DNA of 64,000 nt from Holothuria scabra (Eukaryota; Echinodermata; Holothuroidea; Aspidochirotida; Holothuriidae): the NCBI GenBank assembly GCA_037179385.1, contig CM074179.1, positions 34,125,905 through 34,189,904 of the forward strand, given 5' to 3'. The notes below the pieces were generated by a model. The model was not told the origin of the DNA. It did not search any database and worked only from the letters and a program-made list of their open reading frames with translations. This document shows positions 23,501 to 36,354 of the stretch, piece after piece. Made by a program: the position numbers and the translations under genes. Position 1 is the first letter of the stretch; each line of letters begins with the position of its first letter.

Positions 23501-25200
23501 TGTGAAGTTGGTGACGTCCATCTGTAGGGCTTCGCTACCAAGCATGTTGAGGCTTTCATTTCCTCGTAAAGCCATGTGACTAGGGACCCACGCAAGCACA
23601 ACTGATTTTTGCATGTAGTTGAACCAAGAGCTGTTTACCAATGGGTATTTAAGAGTATTGCCATTTAGTGTAAAAAAGGCTTTCAAGTGAGTCTGTGAAC
23701 AAAACAATCTGGTTGCCCTCCGATGTCTCAATATACCATCTTTAGAGCCTGGAGTTCCTCTGTAAATATCGTTGCATTATCTGGTAGTCTAATTTGCAAG
23801 GATGCATCACGGCTTGACACTGTGGCCGCAACCCTGTAGCTTTGGAACCGTCAGTATAGATCGCCTGGTACTGATGTGTGTTTTCCACACCCAAAACGTG
23901 GAACAAAAACGTTTGTCACAAACCACTGCCCGACACCAACCTTTGAGACGAAACTAAAAGCATCCCTCCCCACGCCCGAAGGTCACACCACGAGGCACCA
24001 CTTCTCTATGTTTCTTTATGAGAGTTGACCACTTAACTCCTTGGACTCGGTAAAGGTGCCCGGAATAGTCATTAACCTGAGCCGACCTCTTCCGTGAAGA
24101 CTCCGGAACGGAACCACACCCTCACAAAAAAAATCAAAACCAGCCCTCCCGCGATGGCGAATCCCTGTGCAAACTGGAGCGACAACTTCTTCCACCTTAT
24201 ATGGAGTAGGATCTGCATCGGCGAAAGCTCCCGGGCAGGTCCCAAAGACCTTGCTTATGAACAGGGAGGCGGTTCCTTTGGACCTCACTGGGGATCTGTA
24301 AAGTCGGAGCTAAAAGGGGCCATCAGTGCCCCAGTCCCGCCTCTTCGCGGAAACCTTCAACAGACTGAGTACTCCCTGACACTTTCGCCTAAGATGGTCA
24401 ATGAGGGCTTTGAAGTTGAGCTTACTGTCAAGAACAGGGCAAAGAAACTTAGACTGGTGAACAGCTGGGGTTTGAACTCCAAGTACAATTGCATGCAAAG
24501 TCTTTGTGATTGAAAGCGAAACCCATTTTTGCAGCCCCATTCCTGGATCTAATTAAGGGAGGTTTGCACTTGCCTCTATAGACCTCATGTCCCTTGAGGA
24601 ACAGGTGATAGAGACGCCATCAACGAACAATTAGTTCCCACTGGTTATTACATTGGCGATGGGATAAGAGTAACTGACAGGATGCTGCCTTGAGGAACAC
24701 CCATCTCCTGGTCATAAATCTCCGAAAATACGCTACCCACACGGAATCGGAACACACGGTTTTTGAGGAAGTTTTCGATGAAAAGTGGCATTCTGCCCCT
24801 CAGACCCGGACTGTGTAAGTTCTTACATACTTAATTTAGGTCGTATCGTTTGTCTTTTCCAGGTCGAAGAATACGGATACTACATGGTGTCTGCAAACAA
24901 AGCCATCACGAACTGTTGACTCTAGAAACACGAGTTGGTCAGTGGTACTGCGGCCATGTCGAAAGTCACTTTGGGAGCTAGTTATGAGATAGTTGGTCTC
25001 AAGGAACCAAAGCAGACGTTTTACACAGGCAAGTAGTAGGGGGAAATAGGACGGTAGTTCGCAGCATTTTTCAAGTCCTTGCCCGGCTTGGCGAAGGGAA
25101 TTATGGTGGCTTCCCGCCCAGCAGCCAAATGCCATTGACACATACCGTTGCCAATATCTAAGAGCACCGATAAGCAGGTATCTCGGAGCTCTCCAAGTAC
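23501..25200 (-). pseudogene. Decayed LINE fragment, copy 2a
   Basis: Reading down the minus strand: REATIIPFAKPGKD (about 25100), SDFRHGRSTTDQ and VSVFFDLEK (about 24970-24850), the RT thumb region (24540-24310), then RNase H pieces (ALQMDVTN, VVLAWVPSHM, FTDSLES) at 23500-23870. It joins RT-type sequence of copy 2b at about 23490, so two partial copies are fused head to tail or recombined. An unrelated block lies at 23875-24090, and a long A tract (25240-25266) borders its upstream end. Confidence 0.75.
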
Positions 25201-25266
25201 ATGGAAACAGGCACTGTGAAAACAAGACCTTAAACCGGACCAAAAAAAAAAAAAAAAAAAAAAAAA

Positions 25267-26149
25267 ACCAAAACCGGACAAAAAACAGCGAACTAACTAC
25301 AGAATACATGACACTTGCAAACAATATTTGTGTCAACGAAGTATAAAACACCCATGCCCAACTATGTACAAAAACACCCCATAGCCGCGCCATTTACGTA
25401 CCCATTCCAAAAATTAAATTTAAGCTGTTTCGCCCCACCTGCACCGAAAGAACTGACCCCCACCTCCTGCGGATCGTCGCCCTTGGCAGACGAAGTAGAC
25501 GTCCACCCTCACTTTAATCTGTCCTCGCTGACGCCAGAACAACGTCAGCAGGCTCCCACTCCCCTGAAAACAATATTACATCGATGCCTCCAAAAGGAGT
25601 TTTATAGAGGCCGAAACAAAGGTAAGTTTGTCACTAACACTTGTGTTGCATGATGGGGGTGTTGGGTCATACAAAGCGTAGACCTGGCTGACTGCCGTCT
25701 GTAGAAAATTGTCATGTTTACGGGGTGTTTCTGTACATCTTGTTTGCTGGCCCTTGCCTGGCCTTGCAAATAGTTTTGGGTTATGTTTCGCCAGTTCGGT
25801 TTCAGTCATCCCTTATTGTCTCAGTACCTGGTTTGATGTATACTTACACAGTATTGGTGGGTTGTAAGTGGAGGGTGTTCCACGATGCTTGTTCATTTCG
25901 GTCGTTGGTTACGTGTTATTTGTTGAGCTGTCGCTGCATGACGTGGCCACGCTTTTCACAACTAAAAAAGGAGAATTACACATGTGAAAAGCATGTTGAA
26001 ACGCGCAAAGACTATTGAGCACCTTAGTTGCCCCTTATCCCCGTTCTGTTTTCAGTTTTTTTAATTTTACAAACGAAATGAAAACCAATTAAAACCTGTT
26101 GTGTGACGGGAACAAACACAGAGAAAAACCGGACCAGAAAATAATCAAA
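25267..26149. other. Possible retroelement-derived coding trace
   Basis: A plus-strand frame at 25315-25653 is unusually Pro-rich and contains HFNLSSLTPEQRQQ, which resembles the linker before RT in gypsy-like elements. The expected RT does not follow, so this is weak. The rest, to 26149, is unassigned. Confidence 0.25.
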
Positions 26150-26300
26150 GGTGAAATGGTTGGTTAGCTAGATGATATTTCGCGACACACCAACACGACT
26201 GCGTTGTTCTTCGGTTTTGTTGTCTTTGGGTTTGGTGTGGGGTTGGTGTCGGGCTGTGGTTGGGTTGACGGGTTGTTTAGGTGTTGAGGTGTGTGGCACG
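26150..26300 (-). repeat. LINE 3' tail fragment next to a G/T-rich block
   Basis: ggttagctagatgatatttcg and gacacaccaacacg match the reference LINE tail in minus orientation. To its right a G/T-rich stretch (ggttgggttgacgggttgtttaggtgttg) is shared with 30330-30440, beside another LINE copy. The pairing suggests a composite unit that moved or was copied together. Confidence 0.55.
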
Positions 26301-28377
26301 TGTTTGGCCAATTCATGATGACAAATTACGACAAAACTAATGGCCCATATTTTGCAAGCCACAAATGGGCCTAGTTTGGCAAACTTGGGCCACATGAAGC
26401 ACTTTTCAAGGTCTTTTCAGGGTAGAACTTTAAAGACATTAAACCCCTTTAAAACTTCCAATTAAACTGATCGTGATTCTTGCATTGCCTTTCATTTCCA
26501 CCACTCTAAGATTTAAGTCAATGTATAATGTATATTGTATGTATATAAGTCTCTTTAACCTCCTTGGAGGTGTCACAGAGAATGAAATAAACAAACGAAC
26601 AAACCAAATTTGGCTATGCATAATCTGGCCTATTGAAGATAACAATTAGGCCTATATGTAAAAGTGTAAGATGATATTTCAAATCACTTATATTCAAGCA
26701 CTTCTCATGGACTTGAATGCAATATAAAAGAATTTGAACACTTAATAGGCCCTGAAAAATGGCAATTAAATTCAAGCATGTAACGTCAAGTGCTTCAGGG
26801 CCCTGTACAATCCCAATAATGTCTGAAGTCAAAGTATGACCAAAATAATGGCCCGCATTTGGCAATTAGCTGAATCCAAACTATGTCGTATATGCCTTCC
26901 GAGTTTAACTAGAAACTATTGCAACTTCTTTGGCCTTTCACATTTAATTAATCGAAGCCTGCAGCTTCGATTGTAGGGATTGCTTTCGTTGTCACATTCT
27001 TTTTCGACTGCTTTTGTGACTAAGTATACCTTCTCGTGCATACAAATTCCGCAAGAACGCACGCGAAAAGAGAAACGTGTTGTTCTCCGACTGCTTATTA
27101 GGTTTGATATACGTTCTGCTTCACACAAGTACAACATTAAAGTATTGGCTTAGCAAACAGCTATGCATGCGAATTATGGAATTTTTAAAAATCAATCCGT
27201 CATCAGTCATATACGTTCATGATGGACGTACACGTATAGGAACGGGAACGAATACAAAACGTATGCTGCTTTCCTGTACTGCAATATTCTCAGAGTCTTG
27301 CGGTTTACTACACCGTGCTCGAATGAGTCATCGACTGTTACGCAGTCGTACTGAGTGAATCCACATGCAGCCATGACAGACCGTGTATTTTCGTGACATC
27401 ACCCAAGGCATTAACAATGTGCAACGTACGTTTTAAAAAGCAACATTGTGCAAGTGCAGCATGATGTATATTGTACTGACAGTCTGACAAACACTGAACA
27501 GTACCAGAATTTACCGACCAACCTGCACGCTACAGTCAGGAAGATCAGCAAAAGGAAATCAAACGTTTCTCGTTTTATGATTTTCGTATTTTTGCAGTAG
27601 TTAGTGTCCTTTTTCTGCATTGTTGGAGTAATAGAAGCCTTAACGTTAGAGCTTAGGATTATAGTACTGGAACACGAGCTTCCCACTTTCTCAGCTTTCC
27701 AAACCCTGTTGCTAAAACGTTTGGAAACTGTTTGCGTAGTTAGGTAGCCTATGCTATGGGAAGAGGTTTTGAAGTTGACATAGCTATAGAAGTACTGAAA
27801 ATACCCCTAGGCTAGGCTGAAGTTACTCAAGTTACCGTCTATAGCCTTTAGCATACAGTTAAGAGACAAGCTTTATAGTGCCTCATATTTAGGACCCCAG
27901 GCAAACGGCTTAACTTTTGGGTTTGTGTTGCTTTTCGACAACGCCCATGAAGTAAAAAAGGCTCTTAGCCCCAAAGTAACCATACTACAAATTCAAGTTA
28001 CTTAGTTACACTCCGCATACCTTCAAAACCTTCTTAATGCTACGGCATTTGCCAACCTTGGAATGCCTTCTCCAACACAAATCGTCTATCCACCCATCCC
28101 ACCTTAACAAAAAAGAGTACCACTTAGTTCCCCCTCCCCTCACCCCTCCACCCTAAGTCGAAAGGTTTCATGTGGCTGTGTCTTCAAATGGCTTCGATAC
28201 GTACTTGCGTGCAAGTACTAATTGTCTAGGTGATATTCAATTTTGTGAAAACGCGACTTTTGAGGTCATATTGCACAAGAGTAAAGACAGAAACAAAGTT
28301 TTAAAATCTGGTAAACAAAATTATTTTAAAAATGGAAAATCTTACACATGGCGAAATGTTAACACTGAAGCGTATCC
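26301..28377. other. Intergenic, nothing recognised
   Basis: No supported gene. Frames up to about 97 codons occur on both strands but lack motifs. Composition is AT-rich with scattered CpG. Confidence 0.4.
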
Positions 28378-28440
28378 ATCGTGGCTACGGCAGTTTTGGG
28401 GGGGAAAACTGCCTTTTCCAATTATAGGCGACCACTAGTT
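28378..28440. repeat. Short dispersed inverted repeat, copy 2
   Basis: Second copy of the small repeat at 22476-22545; ggcagttttgggg and ggaaaactgcc form the inverted pair, followed by gcgaccactag. Confidence 0.5.
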
Positions 28441-28551
28441 GGCTACACATTTCAGCATTACCGAGATCAAGAATTTTACAAAAGGGAATGGTTCTTTATC
28501 CTCAGATTGGAATAACACGCCATGGGAATAACCAACCTTCGGGAAAACAGT

Positions 28552-28660
28552 CAGACCCTGGATGGGTTAGTTAGATGGGGTTTTACGACACAACAACACA
28601 AATGTGTTACATAGCGTCACCAAGTTGTACAAAGTTACATTGTTGGGATAAACATACCCT
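28552..28660 (-). repeat. LINE 3' tail, isolated
   Basis: gatgggttagttagatgggg, the conserved cacaaatgtgtta segment and the following gtcaccaagttgtacaaa match the LINE 3' UTR end in minus orientation. No ORF2 sequence follows, so this is a severely 5'-truncated insertion or a SINE-like copy that shares the tail. Confidence 0.7.
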
Positions 28661-29765
28661 GGATGGGATGCAACATTTCTTGCTGCCAAAAGTGTCACAA
28701 GAGAAGTTGTGATATACAAATGGTCACAAACTACAAACCTCAAGGTATTTTTCAAGATAGTCTTTAAAGCTAAGCAAGGTGACATGGTGAAAAAAGGGCA
28801 ATAACATTGGCAAATGGCAGGTAGGAAATTTTGGTAGATTCGCACTTGATTGGCTGTTGCCATTGTGTAAGTGCTATCGTTAGCCAGTTAGGAAATTTGC
28901 TGTTAAACAGTGCCGTCGCCCCAAAACTTATTATATTTGAATACATGTGACAGCTTTCAACAATTATTAAAACACTCTCAGCACAGTGCATGCTGTGTAA
29001 TATCAGTTTTGCATACTTTGAATTAGCTGAAAATCAAAGAGCTGAGAAAATTGAAAATTTCGGTAATCCTGTACAAGAATTGTAGTTTGGGGTGAGAGGA
29101 TTGACCCTTTTAAGCCCTAAGCACAAAAGCAGTAAATGTTTTTTGAAAATCAGTTTCAGGATAAAGCCTGGCGGAAACTGAAATTCTGCTGATTGTGCTT
29201 GAAAATCTGTAACAGAATTAATTAATTTTCCATCTCCACTTCATTTTTTCTCTGTTTTTCATTCACTTCCCTTTCTGTTTTGGTTGTGATAAATAAATCA
29301 TTAGTCATGAATCTGACGCACAGTGTAAAGGGTGTCTGAAAAAAAAGATGATCTTAGCAGCAAAACCAAAACCATTGACTGATATTTTAGAGTATATTAA
29401 ACTAACATGTTGACTGATCAGGTTTTTGAACAACTTAATGTGGTACTCATGTTCAGTGCAAAAAAAAATGGACCTTACAATAGTAATGATTTCTAAACTT
29501 ATAATTTATGATTCATGGTAAATCAACAAACAAGGCCCAAAAGTTTGGGAATGAAGGGCACAAACTGAAATAACTACGAAATTTCACAATCATTCACTTA
29601 GCTTTATTCCTGAACACTGACTTTGACCCTCTTGAGTTAAAACTGAAAAAACAGAAAACAATAAGACTGTCCCCAATACGTGAAGACTTGCACCCTTCTT
29701 GGACTTGATTTGAGTCACACATACCGAATCGGGGGCGTTCTGTACCTCCCCAATGTCGAGTCTCT
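28661..29765. other. Intergenic, nothing recognised
   Basis: AT-rich spacer between LINE fragments with no supported gene on either strand. Confidence 0.4.
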
Positions 29766-30165
29766 ACGTCGAGGAAAATGAACCAACCTTCCAGATGGAA
29801 GTTTGCCATCAAAGTGGGACGGCTTCCAACCATAGGTTTAGTGACGTTTATATGAGGAAACCATTTGTTGTTCCTCCATTTGGTATTCGCATTGGGGAAG
29901 CTCTTACACAGGTGTCCAGCGACCCTGAATTTGTGGCACAGTTTACGTTTCCCGCCACTCCTCCCTGGAAGTTGTGCGAACCAGCTATTGACCTAAGTTT
30001 GAGGAAACATCCAAAGAACTCAACAAATGAACTTGTGCACCGCAACAGCTACAATGAGCTTAGACACAAAAAACATCAGTATCATGCAATCTATACTGGG
30101 TCAAGACGTGACGCATCCTTGAAGATCGGACTGCCGGATAGGCCGTTAAACTGTATCCGGTTGAA
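29766..30165 (+). pseudogene. LINE ORF2 fragment, copy 3 (RT thumb to RNase H start)
   Basis: Open for over 100 codons and very close to the reference copy: HRFSDVYMRKP, PPFGIRIGEALTQV, EFVAQFTFPATPPW and SLRKHPKNSTNELV, then the start of RNase H (YHAIYTG) with part of the TDGSE motif lost. It breaks at about 30165 into unrelated sequence and resumes at 30600. High identity suggests a recent insertion. Confidence 0.85.
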
Positions 30166-30599
30166 GAGTTTGTTTAAACGTCTCCGGGGCACCCTTGATC
30201 AAGGTGTTCCTGTATATATATATATATATATTTTTTTGCGTGATGTTGCCTTCGGACGTGTTGTTGCCTTCGGGCGTGGAGTTGCCTTCGTGGGAGGTGT
30301 TGCCTCCGGCCATCGGGTGGCCTTGAAGGGTGGTGTGGAATGTTCTTGGTTTTTGTCATGGGGTTGGCGTGGGGTTGATGTTGAAGGGCGTTCTGGGTGA
30401 GTTGGCGGGTTGTTTGGGTGTTGGGGTGGATTGTTGCGTCCGTTCCGTTGTCACAAACCTTTTTGTTTGGTGTTTTTGTGTGTGGATGGTTGAATGTTAG
30501 CGTTTGTGTTTTTGTCCGGCCGGTTTGAGTTGTCCGTTTGTTGCAACGTGCCTGTTTTTCGTGTACGTTTTAAAAAGATTTTTACTACCGAACGTAGGC
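30166..30599. repeat. Insert with (TA)n and an 18 bp minisatellite
   Basis: This block splits LINE copy 3. It contains (TA)n at about 30211-30230 and four copies of an 18 bp unit beginning GTTGCC at 30245, 30263, 30281 and 30299. In one frame the unit encodes a repeated V-A-F-G-R-x hexapeptide. The 3' part is G/T-rich and similar to 26220-26300. Confidence 0.75.
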
Positions 30600-31410
30600 A
30601 CTTAAGATGGCATTCGATCTGACTGAAGCCTGAATCAGTAACCAGTTCATTTTTTTCACAGACTCATTATCAAGCCACAAAGGATCAAGGGTAATAGTTC
30701 AAACACCCCTCCGTTAAAGTTCTTCGTGAAGCTTACTATAATTTGGTACAACTTCAAAAATCAGTTGTGCTTGCGTGGGTCTTTAGTCACGTGGGCATAC
30801 CAGGAAATGAAAGAGTCGAAGCACTTGCTAAAGAAGCTCTTCAGATGGACGTCACCAGCATCTACTAGCCTCACACTGACTGCCTAACATCAATGGCTTT
30901 ATTAAATCAAAATGGCAAGACCTGTGGGATTCCTTTACCGAAAACTGTACGAAGTAAAAGCTAGGGTAGGGACTGGAGGAAACGGAGTCCCCAGTAAATG
31001 GAGGGATGTTATAGTGCTGATCAGGGCCCGCATTGGTCACACTTACTTTACCCATGTCTATTTACTTCACGGGGAAGAAAGGCAATACTGTTTACACTGT
31101 GACTGTGCAGTCACCGTCAGTCATATTCTCATTAACTCAGTGAGCTGTTTTGAATATTCCTATATTCGCAAAATGTACTGCACCGTGCCCGACCTTAGAA
31201 CTTTATTTGAACAAACCGATTCTTCCCTTATTCTTGAATTCCTCAAAGAAAGCAAACTAGAAATTGATCACCCGTTGTATCTTTTTATTTTTTACTTTTT
31301 TAGGTAACTTTTACCCCAGCATTGTACTTTGTCTAACTCGGTGACACTAAATAACACATTCATGTTGATGCGTCGTTAAGCCTCATCTAGCTACCTAACC
31401 AACACACATG
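30600..31410 (+). pseudogene. LINE RNase H and 3' end, copy 3
   Basis: Continues the LINE on the plus strand: tggcattcgatctgact (K-M-A-F-D-L), VPSHVGIPGNE-like (here F-S-H-V-G-I-P-G-N-E), NGVPSKWRDVIVL, RARIGHTYFTH, the CDCAV...H knuckle and D-L-R-T-L-F-E-Q, then the 3' UTR and the conserved tail (aacacattcatgttgatg) to about 31410. Frames are broken several times; Cys and His of the knuckle are mostly kept. Confidence 0.85.
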
Positions 31411-32590
31411 CCGAAATAGACGGAAGCTGCATTATTAACTATCGTTCCCGCTAAAAAACTGCCCTCACCACAGGGCTTTCATTTAGCTTTTTCCACAAGC
31501 GTTTTTGACAGCTGCCAGTCGTAATCTGCAAAGGGTATTTGACTGCTAATAATTATGATTATTTGAAAAGGTATATTTTACTTATTATCTAGTCACAATC
31601 TGCATTGTTTGAATTAACAATAAACAAAAAGCAAAAAACTGGGCCAATGGAGAGTTTCTCTACCCCCTACAAGAACAAGTGTAGGCTATATGCTTTAATC
31701 TTACAGTACATATTAGTGTCTATAGAATCAGTAAATTAATGCATATCAAATATAACATGTTTCAGAATGCAGAAACTTTGAAACAAACTTCAAACAATAA
31801 TTTATATAAGAAAATATACTTATAAGAAACATACACATTTGAAATACTTCACTCTCATCAAGCTAAATTGAATTCCAAAAAGTACAGTAGAACTTAACAA
31901 ACTACAAAGTTTTTGTAACTGGGGAAAAGTTATCTCAAGTTTCATTTGTGTGTATTTTAATTCATGAAATACGAAGTCTTGGACTACAAGTGAAGGCTAT
32001 TAGACACATACTGTACTCTTACATATTAGTGTCTAGAATTAACAAGTAAATGTTTATCAAATATAACAATTATCAGAATGCAGAAACTTTGAAAAAAAAG
32101 TTGCAACAATAATTTATATAAGAGAATATACGTACATACTTTATGAACCATAAAACTTTGAATTATCTCACTTTCATCAAGTTAAATTGAATTCCAACAA
32201 GTACAGTACTTCAGACTCTGATCAGCCCCTCCAACAGTAGGTAGCAAGACAAACTTGTGATACTTTCAAGAATCATTACTTTTTTTAATGCTGTTCTTAC
32301 TCTGCTTTCTTTGTTTCGAACAAAATTGATTAAATATATTTTACATTGAAGAAATTGTCAACCCCTGAATTCGGAAATTTGTTTATCCTTGTTCATTGGT
32401 TAGTTAGTTGGTTATTTAGTTAGTTAGGCAACTTAGGTGGTTTTTTTTTATATATTGGACCAGGTGCCTCATTGCAACACTTTTGTTTCCTAGTTCTTCC
32501 CCTGATTTTGGATTTCTTTCTTCTTTTCAGCCCTTATCTTCTTACAGAATATGTGTTGACGAACACCAAGAAATCTTGACAGCAGTTTAG
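31411..32590. other. AT-rich spacer with an internal duplication
   Basis: Two stretches, about 31680-31880 and 31990-32210, are similar (ttagtgtctagaat...aacaagtaaatg...atatcaaatataac...cagaatgcagaaactttgaa; then tcatcaagttaaattgaattccaa...agtacagta). This is a diverged direct repeat with a period near 315 bp. A TTAG-type microsatellite lies at 32400-32430. No gene. Confidence 0.6.
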
Positions 32591-32593
32591 CTT

Positions 32594-34314
32594 TTATGCT
32601 GTGGCACCGTGGAGAGTGGATGTCTGGGAATTGATAAAAGTGGCAAGCTGTGATTTCGTGTCTGACATGGCAATAACGTGATCTTCAGTATGGTTTCTGA
32701 AGATCTTTTCTGTTGAAAGAAGGAACTGAAAAGCATCTTCAGTAGGGTAGGCAAGACATCCTACCTTGTACTCCTTGAGGTTTGTTAGCTTTGCAGAATG
32801 TTTTGAAGAAGGGACTGTTTCTTTGATTGTGGAGAGACATTTAACGCAGTGGTTGTCATTATTAACAATGCGTGTAATGCAATAACCTGCTAGGTAGTAT
32901 AAGCTGTTCAGCTCATCTCCTGTAAGGTCTTTCACAGGGATGCTGTAATCGAATGTGATTTCAGGGCTATCCTCTTGAGAAGGATGGAGCTGTTTATCAC
33001 TGAAATCAGCAAGGAGTTCATTGTCACCGCCCTGGTAGTTTTCTGCATGGTTGACCTTCAGAAACTGAGATTGTGATAATCTTTAATGCATATTTGAACT
33101 CAGCAGGGGAGGGCACAGGGTTGCTCCGTCTGACAATGCTAAATAAATTCTCTAGGCAATCTTGGGTGAATCTGGAAGTGAGAAGGCATTTGTGGTCTTT
33201 GGCAAGAATTTCCTGTTGGAAGTCTAAAATGGACTGAGTTGAGAGGATCACATCAGTCTGAACAGGTTTCCATGATCCTTTGGTGCCAATCTTGATACCT
33301 TTGAAGATATTGATCATTGCTGTCAGAAAATTAACAGATTTGTTGTTCTGATCAAGGTTAACTTTGCTTAGAGCCATAACAGGATGACGACTAGACATTT
33401 AATTGAACCACCTGTTGCAGAGATCTAAAAACCAAGCTGTTGTTAAGACATCAGGTTTGCGACCCTCACATTCCACCTGGTAACGCAGAGCAGATGCAAC
33501 TGAATTACTGAAAAAGTTCAGAGCATGAGACACTTTCATCTTGTCAAAGTGAGAAGGAGCCACAGTAGCTTGTGTTAGTTTCGTGGCCAACTTCAAATCC
33601 TTGTTTGCTTGGAATTCTATTAGATCCGTTACTAGATGCACGCTGACCTCAGCACTTGGCCGGTTGTATAAACTTACTATATCATTGGGTAATACTATCA
33701 CTTGACCATTTACAAGAGCCCCTTTCAAATTTATCAGCACATGTGGGGGACATCAGCAAGGAAGTACAAGGAGCGATTTGGTTGCATGAGTGTTAGATCT
33801 TGTTTAATGTCTTCCAATCCGTACCACAAACAATTCCGAAGCTTCTCCACATTGCCCTGTTCATACTTCCCATGTCACTGGTGATAGCAAGGACGTGCAA
33901 ACCTTTGTCAGCTGCTAATTTTATGATGTCTGAAATGATAGGATTTATTGAAGCACCATCATAGGAAGAACCCGTGTAGTGGTAAGCAACCACTTGCTTC
34001 CATCTAGTTGTAACCCCACTGAGCATAAACACACGGCCATGGCTTGCAAGGTTGTCAGGACTAGGTATGGTTGGCTTACCGAGCACCCTTCCACTGCTGT
34101 TGTCATAGTCAATACTTGGCGTAAGAGACATTTAATCTACTGTTAAGCAACATTCCCTTTCCTGTTCTGCCATCCCATGAACTTTTATGATCTTTCGTTT
34201 CATATTTACAAATCCTGTTGTTGCTGGGGGAGTTACCTGCATCCAAATGTTTGCATCTTTGGAGGATGTGTCCTGCTTTTTGGTCATTTGGTTCTTTGGG
34301 AGGAGATGTGTGAA
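32594..34314 (-). pseudogene. P-element/THAP9-like transposase body
   Basis: Read from a splice acceptor (ttttcaacag, exon from 34314), the coding trace gives MKRKIIKVHGM, then CCLTVD, a stop where an acidic residue is expected (34132-34134), and MSLTPS: the P-element first catalytic region (D-E-M type). It continues with GVTTRWKQVVAYHYTG, ITSDMGSMNRAMW, FLADVPH, LINLKGAL, TQDCLENLFS and, near the end, GYC and C-V-K-C residues as in THAP9/P transposases. Breaks include frameshifts near 33740 and 33075 and stops at 34132 and 33399. P-type enzymes bind and cut DNA transposon ends. Too damaged to work. Confidence 0.85.
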
Positions 34315-36354
34315 CTGTTGAAAAACAATTAAGAGTGAATGTAGTATTTACAGTACTGTGTCACTTTTACAAAGGCCAGAAATAAAAAGTGCGTATGATA
34401 CTGTATTTGATAAATATTTTAATTAGTTTATTTCAAATTTAAATTCTATTGAATGGTAAAACATCCCGTCTCGGCAGACTGTTGCCTTCAATGTACCTCT
34501 TCAAAAAAAAAGAAGCTGCTACACATCATGTATTCTACTTTCTACACCATGAGTTTACCATACATTCAGACAGAAGTGTTGTAAAGCAATGAGTTACTGT
34601 CATGCAAGTCATGTATGTAATTTAAGCATTGCATAGTATAAGTAGAGCTCATAGACTAGTAGTTGTTTTAATGACACAGAGATTAAATAGTACAAGAGAT
34701 TGTACTGACAATAGAATCTAAAGGTTCTACTCTTTAAATGGAGCAAATAATACTCCTGTTTATCATACAGACTGTAAGAAATTAAATTATACTACAGTTT
34801 AGGGGGTGACTGCTTAGTACTAAGTTACCTAGCTTATCTTTTCAAAGTTTCGCATTGATGTTATCCATTCCAGCAAATTTCGGATCCATACCATTTTATG
34901 CGGAAGGTTTGGTTAATTGTAAAAAAAAAATTTTTTTTTTTGGTATTGTTGGATAATTGTTGTGACTTTGAAGGGTTCAAGTTCAAACTTGACACCCACA
35001 CACACACGCTTTCATCCATTCTAATATAGAGCCCCTCTAACGGCTTTTTTGAAATTTGTTACATTCTAGTTGAAGAATAAAATAAAGTAAATAGATGACA
35101 AGCCAGATTTCTTGAGGTGAGATGTCTTCTACCGTTTCAGTACTGTAAATGGCCCCCTTGGATGATGTTGTTTGATGTATATTAACCACACGTTCAAACC
35201 AAATGCAATTAAGTGCAGAATTTCAAATGTTCCTAACACTCAAATTGCATTTGATCAAAACAATGATTAATATGAAGTGGTAGCTCCCTCCAGCAAGCTG
35301 AAAACAGTACAGAAATTGAAAAAAGTCTTGCTGCTCCTCAATAGTAGTCCTTTGTTTTTCAAAACATTCTTGCATACCAGATCGGCTGGGTTTATTATGT
35401 TCACAAAGTTTGTTTTTGCTATAATATTGCCAATTCAGTAAGAAGGAAGTTATGCATAGCTGTTTGACACCATTTGTAAGTGTAGGAGGGGATTTCTCCT
35501 TGAATGGGACCAAATGTTGTTTACATTAGAGCCCCCCTGGAAAAGTGGGTCTCCCTTTGGAAAATTTATAAATTCTTTAAGGGTCCTTTAATGCATCTTG
35601 TGGATTATTTTTAGCAGAATAACTACATTTTTTGAGAACCTATGGGAAGTCGGCGACACTGGTCCTTGGGAATCGAGGAAGACGGGGGAAACCAAGGCAC
35701 CGAAGACTCAACCAGCAACCGGCGGAACATGGAAGTAAGGAGACGGGGGCTGGAATCTAAACACCAGGAGCACAGCCACAGACGTACATGGAACTGAGGG
35801 GCACAGAGCCAAACCTTACTATCGGGAATATAAGTCTGGAACCAACTGGGCAATCTGAGACCCCAGGAAGCTGAACACTTACTTGGTACCAAAAGAAACA
35901 CAACAGAGCTCAAGGTCGTGGAAACTGAGAATTCAAACCGAAAAGGTAGCGGAAGGACTAATGAGACCCAGTAGCTAAAGAAACATTCGGATTTTCCAGC
36001 AGGGGCGACACAGCACAACCAGTGCATTGGAGCCCCAGCAACAAAGGAAACCCAGGGATTAGCAACCAAACATCTACTAACATTTACTGTATTAGGCAAT
36101 GGTTTCATAAGTAGTCAATAAAGGTTAGGTAAGTAAGGCTAATAGGTTCACAAAACGAGGTACTGTACAGTGGGTTTTGGTTTTTTTAACTCGGAAAACA
36201 AATTCAAGCATTTTCTAAATAATAAGGTAATGTACTATACAGTAGCAGCCTAGGCCATCTTCACTTCATATGCCTATGGCAATTTTGTATGCTAATAATT
36301 TTAATGTACCGTACAAGTAGATTAAGTTAAACCATATCCTGAATATTTACTTAC
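34315..36354. other. Probable intron of the THAP/P pseudogene, with a GC-richer block
   Basis: Lies between the THAP exons and the transposase body and has no P-like motifs. From 35636 to 36105 the composition changes sharply to GC-richer sequence in which a 161-codon minus-strand frame is open (35623-36108, Trp/Ser/Cys-rich, no motif). The same block read forward is also nearly open, so its identity is uncertain; it may be a separate insertion. Confidence 0.4.

Noticed and set aside
25315..25653. HFNLSSLTPEQRQQ segment as evidence of another gypsy element
   Set aside because: It resembles the pre-RT linker but no protease or RT blocks lie on either side, so only a weak note is kept.
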